Shown in pieces: positions 22,446 to 34,670 of a stretch of DNA of 64,000 nt; the stretch's first letter is position 1; each line of letters begins with the position of its first letter. This DNA comes from Marisa cornuarietis. Taxonomy: Eukaryota; Mollusca; Gastropoda; Architaenioglossa; Ampullariidae. The stretch covers positions 3,224,001-3,288,000 of the forward strand of contig SMMW01000622.1 in assembly GCA_004794655.1 (NCBI GenBank). Direction: 5' to 3'. Both the position numbers and the translations under genes were made by a program. The notes beneath the pieces were generated by a model that saw nothing but the letters and a program-made list of their open reading frames with translations, made no database searches and was not told the DNA's origin.

Positions 22446-25400
22446 TTTCGTGTTTTTTCTGTATGGGCCAAATCTCTCTCTCATTGTTGGATACATTTAG
22501 CCATCAGCCTCCCACCGCGAGTTGTTTTTTTTTTCTTTTTTAAGGGCAATACGAGTCCAACATTTTTTCTTTATGATCGGATAAAGTTTATTTTAAAATG
22601 GTATCTCCCAAACTATGAGTACATAATTATTCATAATTTTCAAGATATAAGCCTTCAAACATCGGCATTCTCACCTGCCACTAGGAAAGCAGAAGAAAAT
22701 TACTCTCCTATACTGAAGAGTTCCGTTGCGCGTAAGTAGTATTTGTAACAGTGAATGTGACTCAGTTCAGCAAATCAAGTCTTCGAAAAAGCATCATCCA
22801 GGTTCTTGTGTTCAAGAAGCGATTTTTTTTTTGCCCAGGAAATGAAACAGCTGATTTGGAATACAGCCCTACAGATTTGAATTTATTTAGAAGCTTCTGC
22901 TGAAATTTAAAAAAAAAAAAATTCCAAACCGAATTCAATCAACAAACTGGCAGGTAAATCTTCTCCGTATCAGAATTAAACGGGCAACAATCACAGACAT
23001 TGCAGTCTGCGTTATATTATTATTGATTCTCTGTTACTAAGTGGGCGCATTTGAGTTAATTTTTCCATGTGTATTATTGTTTAAAAAATATAAACACATT
23101 TAAAATGTGTTTGTCTAAGAAAAATTTCTTCAATTTTTATTTTATTTGATAGATGGTTAATTTCCAGCATCACATTTTTATTTTTTGTAATTACAAGTGA
23201 CTGCTGATAATGAATTTTTTAACATTAAATATATAATATATCATGATACAAATCTGATACCTATTTATTGAACTTATTTCTTCCTCATTTAGCTGTATGA
23301 AAAATTTACTCGTTTGTCACCCTCAACTTTTTTACAAGTGACTGGATAGCCATCGAGTTTGAAATGTTTTGAGTCCGGTATGGGGACGAAGTTTGCACGG
23401 CGTGTTTGAGCAAAGCAAAGACCTGTGTATACACATCTCTGATCAAAGTTGGCGGTTGTTGCCATTATCTTTAGAATTTACTTAATCAGTACAAACTAAT
23501 TCCATCTGAGTGTCCAATATTCAGCAACAGCTCATTGTGTCCTGGTCTGTTTTCTTTGACGGAGGATTGCATCTTCCAATTCAGCTCATGCAGACGACGC
23601 CATTTTAAAAAATACTACCGTTTCGTCCCTTCCTTTTTTTCTCGACAAATCCAAGTATGATTAAGAGAAAAACATTAATCTACTATTTCTCGTGCCTTTT
23701 CGTCGTAGAATACCACCGGACTATGTCGTTTGTGATACTTTATGCTCTATTTCCAGCTACTTTCGTTGCGCTCCTGTTGTTCTTTAAGGACACTCCTCAG
23801 ATTGCAGTCCAAATAGCATCCGCGCCATAGGCCAGGAAACTGAGTGTGAACTGTGGCCACCTGATATGAAGAATGATGACTACAAGGGCTATTCCTCAGC
23901 TTCATTGCACGCTAAAGGGGGCTTATACTTCATCCTTCTTGTAGACTCCAATCAAAGAGAATCGCTCCCCCTGTCATCTAACCCTTTGTCCTACATAATA
24001 TTGCTCCATGCTTGCGGGCCCTTGTCTCCATGCTTCACGCCCCTGCCAATGGCCAGACGGCGCCACTCGAGCCGGTGCGTCTCACGAGCGATCTTCGTCG
24101 TCGACAGCAACCTGACACTCTATGACACTAGTGACACCTCTCACGACACCTGCCTGCCGCTCTGGTGCTACCACCAGCCCCTTCCGGCCATGGGATAGCT
24201 AGGACAGGACTCATGTTAAAGGTGTAGTGACTGTAGTCTCACCACTTGACAGTCCCATGGGATATCGTCTGAAGTTACCAATTCCCTGGCGTGTTGACAG
24301 ACCTGAAGGATTTCGTCTGAAGTTACAGTTTCCCTGGCTCCTTGCTGGCGTCAGACTAACACTTTGCAGTTTCCAGTCGAGTTGTATCCGTCTGCTGTAT
24401 ATGAGGGTTATGTGAATCTAACGTCAAACGAGCCATATGATTTTATCATATCTTGTAGATTTTTGATTTCCTTGTAAATGTATTTACCACAGAAGTCAGA
24501 AATGCAAGATGTTCGTTTCTTCTTTCCAAACAAACAAACACACCCTTGATAATCAAAATTTAAGAATGAGAGAGGCACAGATACAGATAGAGACTAGAAA
24601 AATTCAGCTAAATGCTTACAATTATTTAGTAAAATGGTTTTTGGAAGAGGATCGTGAAAGGTGACATCACTTAAGGAACGACAAATCATCTGAAGGATGT
24701 AATTTCTTTTATCGATTTAAACAAAATAATAGCAATATATGGAAGACGCACACGAACCTCAGCAGATGTGTGGCTGGTGGCTGTTAAATGATAGAATCTT
24801 TTGGTGGAAGATCTGGCCAGCGCTACTAAACACAATATCCAGCTGAAGGAAGATGGATATTGTTCCTGGACAATGATGTGAAATGCAGTTTTGAAACCAA
24901 CAGCAAACGCAAATTCAATGGTGAAATGAAGGTTTATTAGAGAATGACTGCTGGCAAGTAGCGTCGGTCCCTGGTGAGGTATGCCACTCAATCAAATGTC
25001 GGTATGGCATCAATGGTGCCAATGACTGGTCGATGCATAAAACCATTATTTTCTTCCTGTCACCATTTTGAGTATTCAGTGGCGGTACCCAGAAATGTGT
25101 CCTGCAAGCTGAAGGGATTCTAAGGCTTGTATGGATTGTCCACGTCTTCCCGACTGCACATTGGACAACTCTATTCCAAAAGGGTTTTCTTGACCTGACA
25201 CACGTTACCGATGGCAATTTTACGCGACTATCATTTAAAAAACTGTGTCCAAACTTAGTCGCTGCATAATCTTGTGTATTTATCCGATTGAGAGGGCTCT
25301 TAGCTTGTCAAGAGAAAAATTTAACAATTTGTTGTCGGGCACAACTGTAGCATCTCCGCGTTTAGTGGTACAGTAATAATCGTGTCTTCTTAACTGAATC

Positions 25401-26096
25401 TTGACGATTATACTTGACATCTGCACCAACTTCAGTTTACTAACGGTCGTCATATTCACCAAGAATCCACGTCATTTTACTGCTAGGAAATGTGACATAA
25501 TAAAGGCCACTAAATGTTGGACTTTTTGGCCAGAGTATCCAAATAAACAAACACCTGATGTTCTCACTGCCTCTCTCACCAACGTCATAATCACACACAC
25601 ACACACACCAGCGTGTAGAAAACAATGATTTATTGTCTTTAAAATTCTGAAAACAACAACCATAATGCACTCCAATCATAAAATGTACAGCGAGGCCATT
25701 CGTTATCACACGACTATAGTCACGAACCTTTGTTAAAATTATCCCCTAAAGGTAACTGTGCATATCCCACAGCAATGAACTAAAGGTATTTGTCGATCGT
25801 CTGCATTGTGCGCTCATATGATCGAAAAAACAACATAAAAAATTAACAACACATTGCAGTGAGTCTTTCCTTTAAAAAAAGGCGACGACAACGGCGGACA
25901 AAGCCCTAACTACATCAGTCTGTCTCCAGATACAAGACACCATTAGCGGGGGGGGTTAATTAGAGACTGTGAGTGGTGAGGTCACTGAACACACAAATGT
26001 TTGGCTACTAGAGGTAGGCGGACTGTTGGCACTGACGCATTCATACCATGATTTATTTCTCCCTCAAGCCTCTCTTTAACACATGCAGGTAGTCAT
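22446..26096. other. Intergenic, no gene recognised
   Basis: It is mostly AT-rich, with A/T homopolymers near 22524, 22826 and 22905. Possible minus-strand AATAAA signals (TTTATT on plus) at 25629 and 26052 could serve the noggin transcript, but at 1.6-2.1 kb downstream of its stop codon the link is speculative. Confidence 0.35.

Positions 26097-26147
<51 letters not shown>
26097..26147. repeat. (CA)n microsatellite
   Basis: About 25 CA units. Confidence 0.97.
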
Positions 26148-26151
<4 letters not shown>

Positions 26152-27428
26152 AACAGACACACATGCCTAAACATACATATAGACATAAAGTAACGGTCTT
26201 ACTTTAGAATTTCCACCTCCCGACCCCAAAACCTTCCCTCAGCAATCACACTCCGACGCAGAATCTGGAGCCGCAATGTGAACACACAGGACGGTCAGAC
26301 CTATGGCTCAAATGGACTGGGTCAAGCAGCCTGAGGTACACAAATCCATGCATGATCTGCTCATCTTGAACTGTATGGCACAGGAATTCGTTTTCATGTT
26401 CCGATTAATCTGGCTGGACAACTTTTTGTTCTAGTCTTACCCGATGTGTGCTCTGCCCTTTGCTTTAACCAGCTCATCGATGAAAGGCTCATTGCCGGAG
26501 TCATCGTCACCTACAGGTAAAGCAACTGCAGCCCACCTCGCCAGCAATCGTCGTTGTCGTCATAAAAGAGAGAATGAATGAAAGAAGGGAGAGAAAACAA
26601 AAGTCACATGGGAGGAAGGAAGGAAGATATTAGAGTGGTGTGGCACCACTTGACAATGCTTGTCAACAAAGTATAAATAACAGAAGTTCCGCTCCTGCCG
26701 CTTCTATTCAGAGAATATTTTTTGGGGGGAGGGGGATTTTTGTTGTTCTTAAGCAAGGGAAACCGGCTGTGAGATTGGATGCAGGCTGCACGTGCAGTCC
26801 AAACAGTTCTAAAAGATGATCAGCTGTTAGCACTAAAGGATTGGAAGAGTTTGTTTTTTTATATACCGATGTGCGATACAGCGCACTCTAACCCTTGCAG
26901 ATTCTTTTTATGCTGTGGCCCTATGATCAGGTATGCTAGTAACCAAGTGTCACATCGCTTAAATTGTAGTCTACGCTCGGAACCATTAACGAATAAAATG
27001 TAGAGGTGAATGAAGAAAACGTGTCTTTAGATGCACCGTCTGGAGGTTTAAGATAGACCGGTGTAGAAGGAGGAGATAAGCAGCTTAGAGTTGTCTCCCA
27101 CTCGTAGGTAGGTAAGTAGGAGCAAGCATAGCACACCAGGGTTTCTCCTGTTTCAGTGGATACAAAACTTCAGTCAGTCGTTGTGTAGTCAAGAGTCCGC
27201 CATTTCATCACTGGACGCCTTGTTCTGCTGGTTATTAGAACCATAACCCAGGACTGAAATGCGACAGTATTGAATGAGTGAAAGGTCCATAGTGCCCACC
27301 CTCTCTCCTGTTCCAGATGACCAAGTTAGAAGGCAGTTTCGCCCGGTAGTGTGACGAAGCACCGAGCCCTAAAGAGTACAAGACGACAACACCTTGCAGT
27401 TCTCTAATTGTCCGACATCCAGGAACAA
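26148..27428. other. Probable 3' flank of noggin
   Basis: No coding frame is recognisable. Part of this stretch may be the 3' untranslated region of the minus-strand noggin gene. Confidence 0.3.
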
Positions 27429-27493
27429 CACACACTGTACTACACTGGTCTACACTGTACTGCACCGTAATACACTGTACTACACTGTAATGC
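27429..27493. repeat. Degenerate ACACTGTACT tandem repeat
   Basis: About six imperfect copies of a 10-11-bp unit around TACACTGTAC lie about 190 bases downstream of the noggin stop codon, so probably in its 3' untranslated region. Confidence 0.8.
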
Positions 27494-27682
27494 ACATGTT
27501 TATGTCACCTCGACCAAGTGCTCTGTCACGTGTGACTGAGGAGGAAGTGGGAGGGCTGCAACGCTTGTCAAGCCCGAATGAGGTCCGTGTCGCTAGACGG
27601 AGCCACTCTTCGACTCTGTACGTAGCGTTACGAGGTTACTTCCCATCCAACCCGCCACCCGGCTTCTCCGAAAGCGCCCGCT

Positions 27683-28444
27683 TCAGCACTTACAGGTGCA
27701 CTGGGTGATAACCGGGTACTGCACGGGGATCCAGCGGCAGTCGGGACGGCGGCGGGCTGGAGGGCGAGACCGGGTACAATGCCAACGAAGCAGGGTCTTG
27801 GTGACAGAGCTGGCGGGCTTGCAGGTCATGCCAGGGGGCATTGAGCATGGCTTGCCGTTCCAGCACACACCCTCCCGCAACCAGCGGGGCCAGAAGCGTA
27901 CGCCCAGGTCCTTCCAGGCATACTGCACAGGGCAGTAGGTGAAGGCCCACACCAGCTTCTGCAGCCGCCGACGCTGCCGTCTTCCGGCCTGTAAGCTCAC
28001 ATGCCCACCGTCCGCCCGCGGGAAGGACCGCAGGTACTTGAGGAAGTCCGGCCGAGGTCCGTTGGGCCGCCCGCCCTTCATGTCGTACACGAAGCTGTCG
28101 TTGACGTCCTGAGGTTCCTCGATGGACAAGAAGTCCCGGTCCAGCTGCTTGCCCAGGCGCCGCAGCAGCGCTCGCTGGTTGATGTCTTTAGGGCTGGGGT
28201 CAAAGGCGTGGTCAGGATTCTCCAGCAGGTCTTCGATGGGAAGCTTGTCTGAGGGAGACGGTCGAGCGCCGTCCAGAGCGGGCCCCATCTTGTGTTGCTC
28301 GGTCACCCCCTCTCCGTCCTCCAGCAGGTTGAGGTACACGTGCGAGGCGCACGTTATGCCGGACGTACACAGCACCCACACCAAAAGAACGTGAAGGAGG
28401 GAGGTCAGCGGTGTCACACCCCTGCGGACTTCAAGCAGCGGCAT
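27683..28444 (-). CDS. nog: Noggin, secreted BMP antagonist
   Basis: Noggin binds bone morphogenetic proteins outside the cell and blocks their receptor sites, patterning the dorsoventral axis and ectoderm. From the ATG at 28444 the product is 253 residues (vertebrate noggins are about 220-230). Residues 1-33 form a signal peptide with a hydrophobic core ending in GITCA. Residues 64-83 contain PSDKLPIEDLLENPD, matching the N-terminal BMP-binding clip. There is a sequon at Asn115 (NDS) and a basic cluster GRRQRRR at 154-160, where vertebrate noggin binds heparan sulphate. Residues 171-253 hold all nine cysteines of the cystine-knot domain, with CPVQYAWKDLG, RFWPRW and the terminal CTCKC. The coding region is a single exon, as in most noggins. 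The start is uncertain: in-frame ATGs at 28483 and 28636 would add 13 or 64 residues before the signal peptide. 28444 is preferred because it puts the hydrophobic segment nearest the N-terminus and has A at -3. Confidence 0.96.
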   Translation of the reverse strand: MPLLEVRRGVTPLTSLLHVLLVWVLCTSGITCASHVYLNLLEDGEGVTEQHKMGPALDGARPSPSDKLPIEDLLENPDHAFDPSPKDINQRALLRRLGKQLDRDFLSIEEPQDVNDSFVYDMKGGRPNGPRPDFLKYLRSFPRADGGHVSLQAGRRQRRRLQKLVWAFTYCPVQYAWKDLGVRFWPRWLREGVCWNGKPCSMPPGMTCKPASSVTKTLLRWHCTRSRPPARRRPDCRWIPVQYPVITQCTCKC

Positions 28445-28485
28445 CCTCCGCAACCGCACTCGGAGCTGGCGCACGGCCGGCATCC

Positions 28486-28565
28486 TGGACGTCACTGGTT
28501 TCTGTGTGGATATCCCTGGTTTTGGTGTGGACGTCACTGGCGTCTGTGTAGATGTCACTAGTTTC
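28486..28565 (-). repeat. 21-bp minisatellite upstream of noggin start
   Basis: On the minus strand the frame upstream of noggin repeats a seven-residue unit three and a half times (VTSTQTP, VTSTPKP, ISTQKP, VTS), encoded by an imperfect 21-bp tandem repeat. It is in frame with noggin but lies before the likely start, so it is probably 5' untranslated or intronic. A possible splice acceptor (TTTTCTGTCGCAG) ends near 28569. Confidence 0.7.
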
Positions 28566-28639
28566 TCTGCGACAGAAAACGCCAAAAAACGTGAATTCTT
28601 GACAGGTCGTCCTAAAAACAACTGCACCGCAAGCATCAA

Positions 28640-30036
28640 AAATCTGTTTCAATTCCTGGCTACTTAAAATAACGAACAAATGTCAAAGGTCATGCCACCA
28701 GAGGTCACGTATGTGTTGTGACATGTTTTCTGCTGCCGACATCGACCCCATGGAGGTGACAGTTTATACATTTCCCTACCCCGCCGACTGGCCCTAAGGT
28801 GCACAGAAATCCCTCCCTGCTGCATGGAAACTAGACACATATGATGGACTGATTATTTCCCCTTGTCAACTAGGTGTGCCACAGGCATGTGCTGTAGGAA
28901 GTATTATGGGTAGTGTAATGTTTGTCCCAGTGATACATGAGCTCCGAGATTTGAGGTAACATTCCAGTCGCACTGACAGCACCTTTATAAGTACTTGTGC
29001 GTCTTGGCGTCATACGTCAGCTGACACTCCATTTCAACGACAAAAGAAAATCAATGAACTGCACCACAGAAAAGACGTTTTCCAACGTTTCGCGGACAAC
29101 AAACGTGCGCTGCATGGCTGAGCAAGCAACATTTACTATTCCGGAAGTGGGGTGCGATTTTCTCCCTTTCGCCAAACTCAGGCGGCTGAAAGGCGTAGCG
29201 GAAAAGAGGCCTTAACATCCTGTGGCGAGGAACGAACATGCTTTAAACAAGATTAAAATGCACCTTCTTCGCTATCTTTCACCACTGGCTTTTATTTACT
29301 CTGACGTTAGACTGCACATTTTTCATTTATTCCTTCTTTTCATTTTTCCGGTGGCTATGATCTGACATCTCAGTTTCATACATCTTCACGAGCAGCTACT
29401 TTTAATTCCAATTTTAAAACAGCACTGGTGACAATGTAGACAATCAACTTCACCGGAAACGACGTAGACAACGAATTTGTAAATAACATGGGGACGATCT
29501 ACGGGACCGACGACGCTACGTGCACTGGCCATACGCACGGTGAGTTACGTCACAGGCGCCATTACGATGGTCACGTAACTCTCACAGCTGCTTTCGCCTG
29601 ACTGTTAATGGGATTCTTGTCCTGACGCGGCATTGCTCCCATCATGTATGGTAGTATCTTCGTCCCAAACAATATGCCTCCTATCTATTCCCACAGCCTC
29701 CAGACTGTAGCTTCCAGCAAGTCTATCAGGTCTGACAGATAAGTCATTTTCTGTCCTCGTGTGGCTAGAAAGCTGGGTTAAAAGTGTGTTCGTAACTGCT
29801 TCTCCCTTTGGACATTAGGGCCGTCTCCACTGTGGCGGTTTTTTGAAGCTGACACTTGTGGCGACGTTTATGAGGAAATTACTGAGGCTGTCGGACTGTC
29901 GTTCTTTTCGTCGATTTTAAAGTAGCCTACCTCACTGCTTGATCATGTCATCTCCTAGGTGGCGTTCTCAATAAAGTATCAGTAATGTTTTATCACTGAA
30001 CCATGACGGTTTATTGCCATCTCTCTCTCTCTCCCT
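28640..30036. other. Probable noggin 5' flank, no other gene
   Basis: No further coding sequence is recognised. This region may hold the noggin promoter and upstream exon. No TATA box could be tied to a start site. Confidence 0.35.
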
Positions 30037-30163
30037 CACACACACACACACACATACATTCAAACACACATATGCTTGCGCGTGCGCGCACACACAAACA
30101 CACACAGATTCACTCATATACATGCACACACATACAGACACATATACATATACGCACGAACAA

Positions 30164-30194
<31 letters not shown>

Positions 30195-30345
30195 GACGCA
30201 CACATAAACAGATTCACTCATATACATGCACACACATACAGACACATACATATACGCGCGAACAAACACACACAGACGCACACATAAACAGATTCACTCA
30301 TATACATGCGCACACGCAGACGCACACATACACATGCGCACACTG
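30037..30345. repeat. Higher-order CA-rich minisatellite
   Basis: A CA-rich tract contains a larger repeated unit. Each copy begins AGATTCACTCATATACATGC (30107, 30210 and 30290) and continues through CACACATACAGACACATA and a CGAACAAACA motif. Unit lengths are about 103, 80 and at least 55 bases; the differences come mainly from CA run lengths and internal loss. Confidence 0.92.
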
Positions 30346-32518
30346 CAGTGAGCTGCACTAACTGCTCATTAAATCAAGAAAGAAAGTGAGCCGCTGAGGT
30401 AGAATGGACTAGTCGGCGCCAGTGTGCAACTTAAGGCCCCGGACAACTCGCTGTGTTTAAAAAGCTTCGGGCCTCCCGCTACAAAAGCTGTGCCTTCCGC
30501 CAACGTTGGCTTCCATAATGCCTAGGTGCGAAGGCTGTGCTGTAAACACCTGCAGTCTGTGTGGCCTGCCCTACGGCTCAACCCACTACTTTTCCATTTT
30601 GCAAAATGTTTCAACTTTTTATTATTATTATTATTAACGCCGGGTGACTGAGTGAGGTAAAAGTTGCCGCTGCTCCCATGCGAAGCCAAAAGCGCCAGTC
30701 AACGTCCATGTAGTAGTATGTATATTGGTCCACTTATTTTGATGAAGTAGTACATAGTTCCATCATCCTTTTCATTGCCTCTAAACATTTTCGTTCATAT
30801 TTGAAACAGCATGGAAGTTGTTCAGAGTGAGAATGTTACAAAGTAGGGAAGCGGATAGCTACATTTGGATGTAGATTCTGTTACCTATGTTTACATCTGA
30901 ACGCATCTATATTTAAAAAAAATGCTTTGGTATGGTCATTGCAATAGTGTCTTGGTTGCCCTTCCATTAGCACTGGTGTTATAATTTTGGAAAGTGAAAA
31001 GTGGAGGGGAAAAAAAGAAAAGCGAAGCGTGAGCAATAAAAAGACACACAAAAAACTAAATGTGGAGTGAGAGAGTTTCAAACTGTACGCCGGATGATAG
31101 AGAGAACTGTGTGGTAATGACAGAATGCGCGAGGGAGAAAGAAGGAGAAATGAAAAGGAAAGACAGAGGATGGGAATGTGGCAGACGCTTACATCAGACG
31201 ATGACAAGAGAACCAGACGTGGGAACAGAGGAAACCCTCAGATGGGATGACATCTTGCTGGCTGCTCGCGAGGTGCTGACGTCATGAAAGGCTGCCGCCA
31301 GCCGCCCGCGAGGACTGTCATTACCCACGCGCACGTAAAGCGCACTCATCCAATGAGAAGAACATGGGAATGTTGTTAACCTTCAACAACTTTTGGCGCC
31401 TACGGTTACAATCGGTGTCTGTGTTCCCTCCCGCCCCCCTGTTCTCCTCTACCTCCGACCATCGCACCTAACCTCTCGTCTCCGCCGCCATCATCACCCC
31501 CTCCCCTTCTCCCCTTCACCCAAAGCCGGGTGGGCGCACTTTGTTCGGCAGCCACGGAAGAATTCCGAGTCACTCAAGAACCCGACGTGGGTGCAAGAAT
31601 GTCCGTAGGACTGCATGAAGCTCGTGCGGTGCACGTTCTAGGCTCCACACACACAGTCTACGTGTGGCGTCAGACTCAGAGGAGGGAAGCGGTGCAGTCA
31701 TTGGCGCTAAGCTCAAACAGACAAAATAGATTGAAGAAATCGACATACTCTTTAAACGAGCTTTATATCAATCGCATTAACGTGAAAACAATCAGAAATA
31801 TATTACACGCTACGAAGTCAAAATAAGAAAGATGCGAAGAATTTCGTTTTTAACAAGAATTTGAGGTCGATGGACTGTGTCGTACTTGAAGCCATATGAT
31901 CAGACTTCACACGTGTCTCGTCAGATATCAACCACCCTGCTAATTGGTCTTGGGTTTGGTGTTTGTGTGTGCATGCGTGTGCATTAGGGACGATCTCTCA
32001 CTTTCCCAAAACAGATTAAAACAGCAAATCAGATTTTAAAAACTCTATCTTGTAGGAAAAAAAGTTTTCTTCGATTTTCTTTTTTTGTGTATGTGTGTGC
32101 AAGATGGGCCAAACGACAAAGCGTCAATTTTGGAAGCTGTCTCAGTATTCTTGGTCTCCGCAGGCCACTTCTTACCGTCAGGGGATGTAAGCCTCGCGTC
32201 ACTCAGCCTACGACGGTAGTACGTAGCTCTTCTTGTAGTGGAGGTACAAAACAGTACCTGACCAGGTAATAGAAAGAAACTCTGTCGCGCCATTCGAGGG
32301 CTTTTGACAAGTGGCGAAGCTGTGAATAAAGGCTGGCCTTTGTTTCGAGCAGCGACCACGGCAAAGATCAAAGTGGAGGGACAAACTGCAGTCCTGTCTC
32401 TCTCTTTCCTAACCAACTATTTTGTGACCGCGACGCCTTGGGGCGCCATTGGATGGTGGTGGTGGGGGGGTGGCAACCCGTCTTCCCCATCTCCTGCACC
32501 CCACCCCTTCTCTGAAAA
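30346..32518. other. Intergenic, no gene recognised
   Basis: It contains a short ATT run near 30621-30634 and a perfect CRE-like TGACGTCA at 31277-31284, with no gene attached. Frames up to 123 codons show no domain. Confidence 0.35.
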
Positions 32519-32532
32519 CACACACACACACA

Positions 32533-32580
32533 CAGCGGCGGCGTTTGGGGGTGGCAAATGGGGCGGCCGCCCCAGGCCCC
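32533..32580 (+). repeat. hAT left terminal inverted repeat
   Basis: This end begins CAGCGGCGGCGTTTGGGGG and carries GGGGCGGCCGCCCC, a perfect 14-bp palindrome, near its inner part. It is preceded by CACACACA. Confidence 0.85.
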
Positions 32581-32624
32581 GCTCTCGAAGGGGCCCCGCG
32601 CTTCAGCCCCGAGGTCATCTTTAT

Positions 32625-33936
32625 TAAGGTGACCAGACGTTTAGACGGGACAGTCCCGCTTTGGACCTCGTGTCCCGCCTGCTCATAAAATGTCCGGGCA
32701 GGACGCCCAATGTCCCGCCTTCTGGCAAGTCCCTCAACGTCCCGCACGTCTTTAAAAATCTGAGTACCCTCGCCGGTGGTCGTCTGCTCGTTCCTCTTAA
32801 GGTGTCATCTTCTTTGGTTACGGTTGTCCGAGTTCCCCCACTTTCCAGTGGCATTAACTTTCCTCCCTACCCTAACCCCACGCCAGCTGACTACACACCA
32901 AACCTAGTGAGAATGGAATGGACAACAAATGAGTACATAATGGCCTTCACTTGCCAAATTTATTGTGTAAAGTGTAGCTGTTTGAAGTCGCTCACTTTCC
33001 TTTGAAAGCAGGTGCCCCCTTTGCCCTCTGACGACTCTATCAGACATGTCTGTTATTATTTTTTTTAATCTTTTTACTTTCTCTGTGTTAGAATGCTACA
33101 GACTGCCGATTTCTGCTCTGTTGTACTTGATATAATATATTTTTAGCAAATTAACCTAGGATGATGTTAAAAATATGAAAACAAGTGCATTTGACATTTT
33201 GGCAGACGATGCCGATCCAAAGGCATCCACAGGCCGTGTTTGAGCCCACCCCTGGTATAGAGTTGTAGACTAATGTAGTTTGTTTGGTGATGGAAAAACG
33301 GGAAGAGAAAGTTTCACTGTGTCGTGAAGTAACTATGGGAAACAAGCTCCTTTCACATCTGACTTAGGGCTTAGAGGTTGCAGTGCCAGCGGCGGGCCCC
33401 ATCCTCTCCATTCACAGAGTGGCCGTGCATCAGTAACATACCCCTCTCTTTACTGTCAACTCCAACTTGCTTGCAGGCCCCTTCAGTGGCACATTAATTC
33501 AGAGACCTTAATGCACGAACTTTCTTCTAGAATCTAGACAGTTCATGCGCGATAAATCCTGGGTGTACAGCGGCCTTCTGACAAGTGGCCCGCTACCCCG
33601 ACGGCCCCGCCTACCTTCAACATGGAAATTGTATACTGCAGACTTGAAACTTAACATCAGCAGGTGTAATGCTTGGGTGTTCCTTCTTCAGACCAGAAAA
33701 AGAAGAAGGAAAACAATATAAGGTAGGAATATTTATATTTAAATTTTAAAAAACCGTTTTTCTTTTTTAAAATGGAATACTGTAGTGGACAGATCTGCCG
33801 TTGAAAGCACCACTACTCGGCAAAGTCAAAGGAAAGGTTCCCCCCACCCACCTCCTTTTTCGGCGTTCTTTGTCGGTGACGACACCATCATCTGCACGCG
33901 TCCCGCTTTCGCTTTACCGAAACGTCTGGTCACCTT
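32625..33936. mobile_element. Nested DNA element inside the hAT
   Basis: The ends AAGGTGACCAGACGTTT (32626-32642) and its exact reverse complement (33920-33936) form a 17-bp perfect inverted repeat. ATCTTTAT occurs directly outside both ends (32617-32624 and 33937-33944), an 8-bp direct repeat that fits target duplication. One extra T at 32625 makes the precise left edge ambiguous; the alternative is a TTAA-type target with the right copy mutated to TTAT. The interior encodes no transposase, so the element is non-autonomous. It interrupts the hAT between its left end and the coding frame. A hAT-like terminus (CAGGGGTGGGCTC on minus, near 33241-33253) lies inside it and may be a further insertion. 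Confidence 0.75.
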
Positions 33937-34670
33937 ATCTTTATGAGTTTGTCAACTGAAAATATATTTTGTGTTAAATGAAAAATTACTGAGAGGGGCT
34001 CTTTAAAATCAGACTTTTTTAAGGTCAAAGTCCGAAAGCCTCGTCAATCGCCTCTATGTCTTCGAAAATATAATCCTTTAAGTGGTCGCAGGTGTTCTTT
34101 ATACAAATACCCGAAAATTACAAAAGGTGTGGATGGCTTGTCCGTTTTTATTTGGCTGGTGAGTCATAATCCTGTACAGGTACCCGGATAACATGTAGCT
34201 TTAGCTAGAAACATATTCCAGTCTGCGTCAGGGACCTGGTCAGAGTACTAGGACTGAGTGCATGTGTGCGGACGAAAGTCATGAGTGATGGGAGTTTCTG
34301 GAATGTGTGCCTGTTTGATGTTAAAGAAGAAAGAAAGAAAAGGTGTGACGGGAGAGGGAGAGAGCGGTCAGCGAGGAGAGATAGGGGTAGAAAGCAATGG
34401 GCGAGAAGAGGTGAAACTGGACGCTAAATGGAGGGGAGGAGGATTGTGTTTCCGATGGAAGCGAGAAGTCACTGCCGGGACAGTGTACTTGTGGGAAGGG
34501 AAGAAGAGAAAGGGATTCGGAGAGAGGTGGACGCTTTTTAGGAGTAGAGAATCATTGCCTAGAGTTTAGACATTGAAACCGTGCGTTCAGCTAGTGTCTC
34601 GATAGTGGTGCACACGGAAACATTAATTAACGGTGTTTCAAGGTGATTTTCACCATTTCGCATCGACGCC

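Noticed and set aside
30003..30361. His-Thr repeat proteins
   Set aside because: They are translations of the CA-rich minisatellite.
31277..31284. Perfect CRE site TGACGTCA
   Set aside because: An 8-mer is expected about once per 65 kb by chance, and no nearby gene or start site supports it.
34285..34569. 94-codon ORF upstream of the hAT transposase
   Set aside because: It is purine-rich and low complexity, with no domain; it lies in the hAT 5' leader and is probably non-coding.
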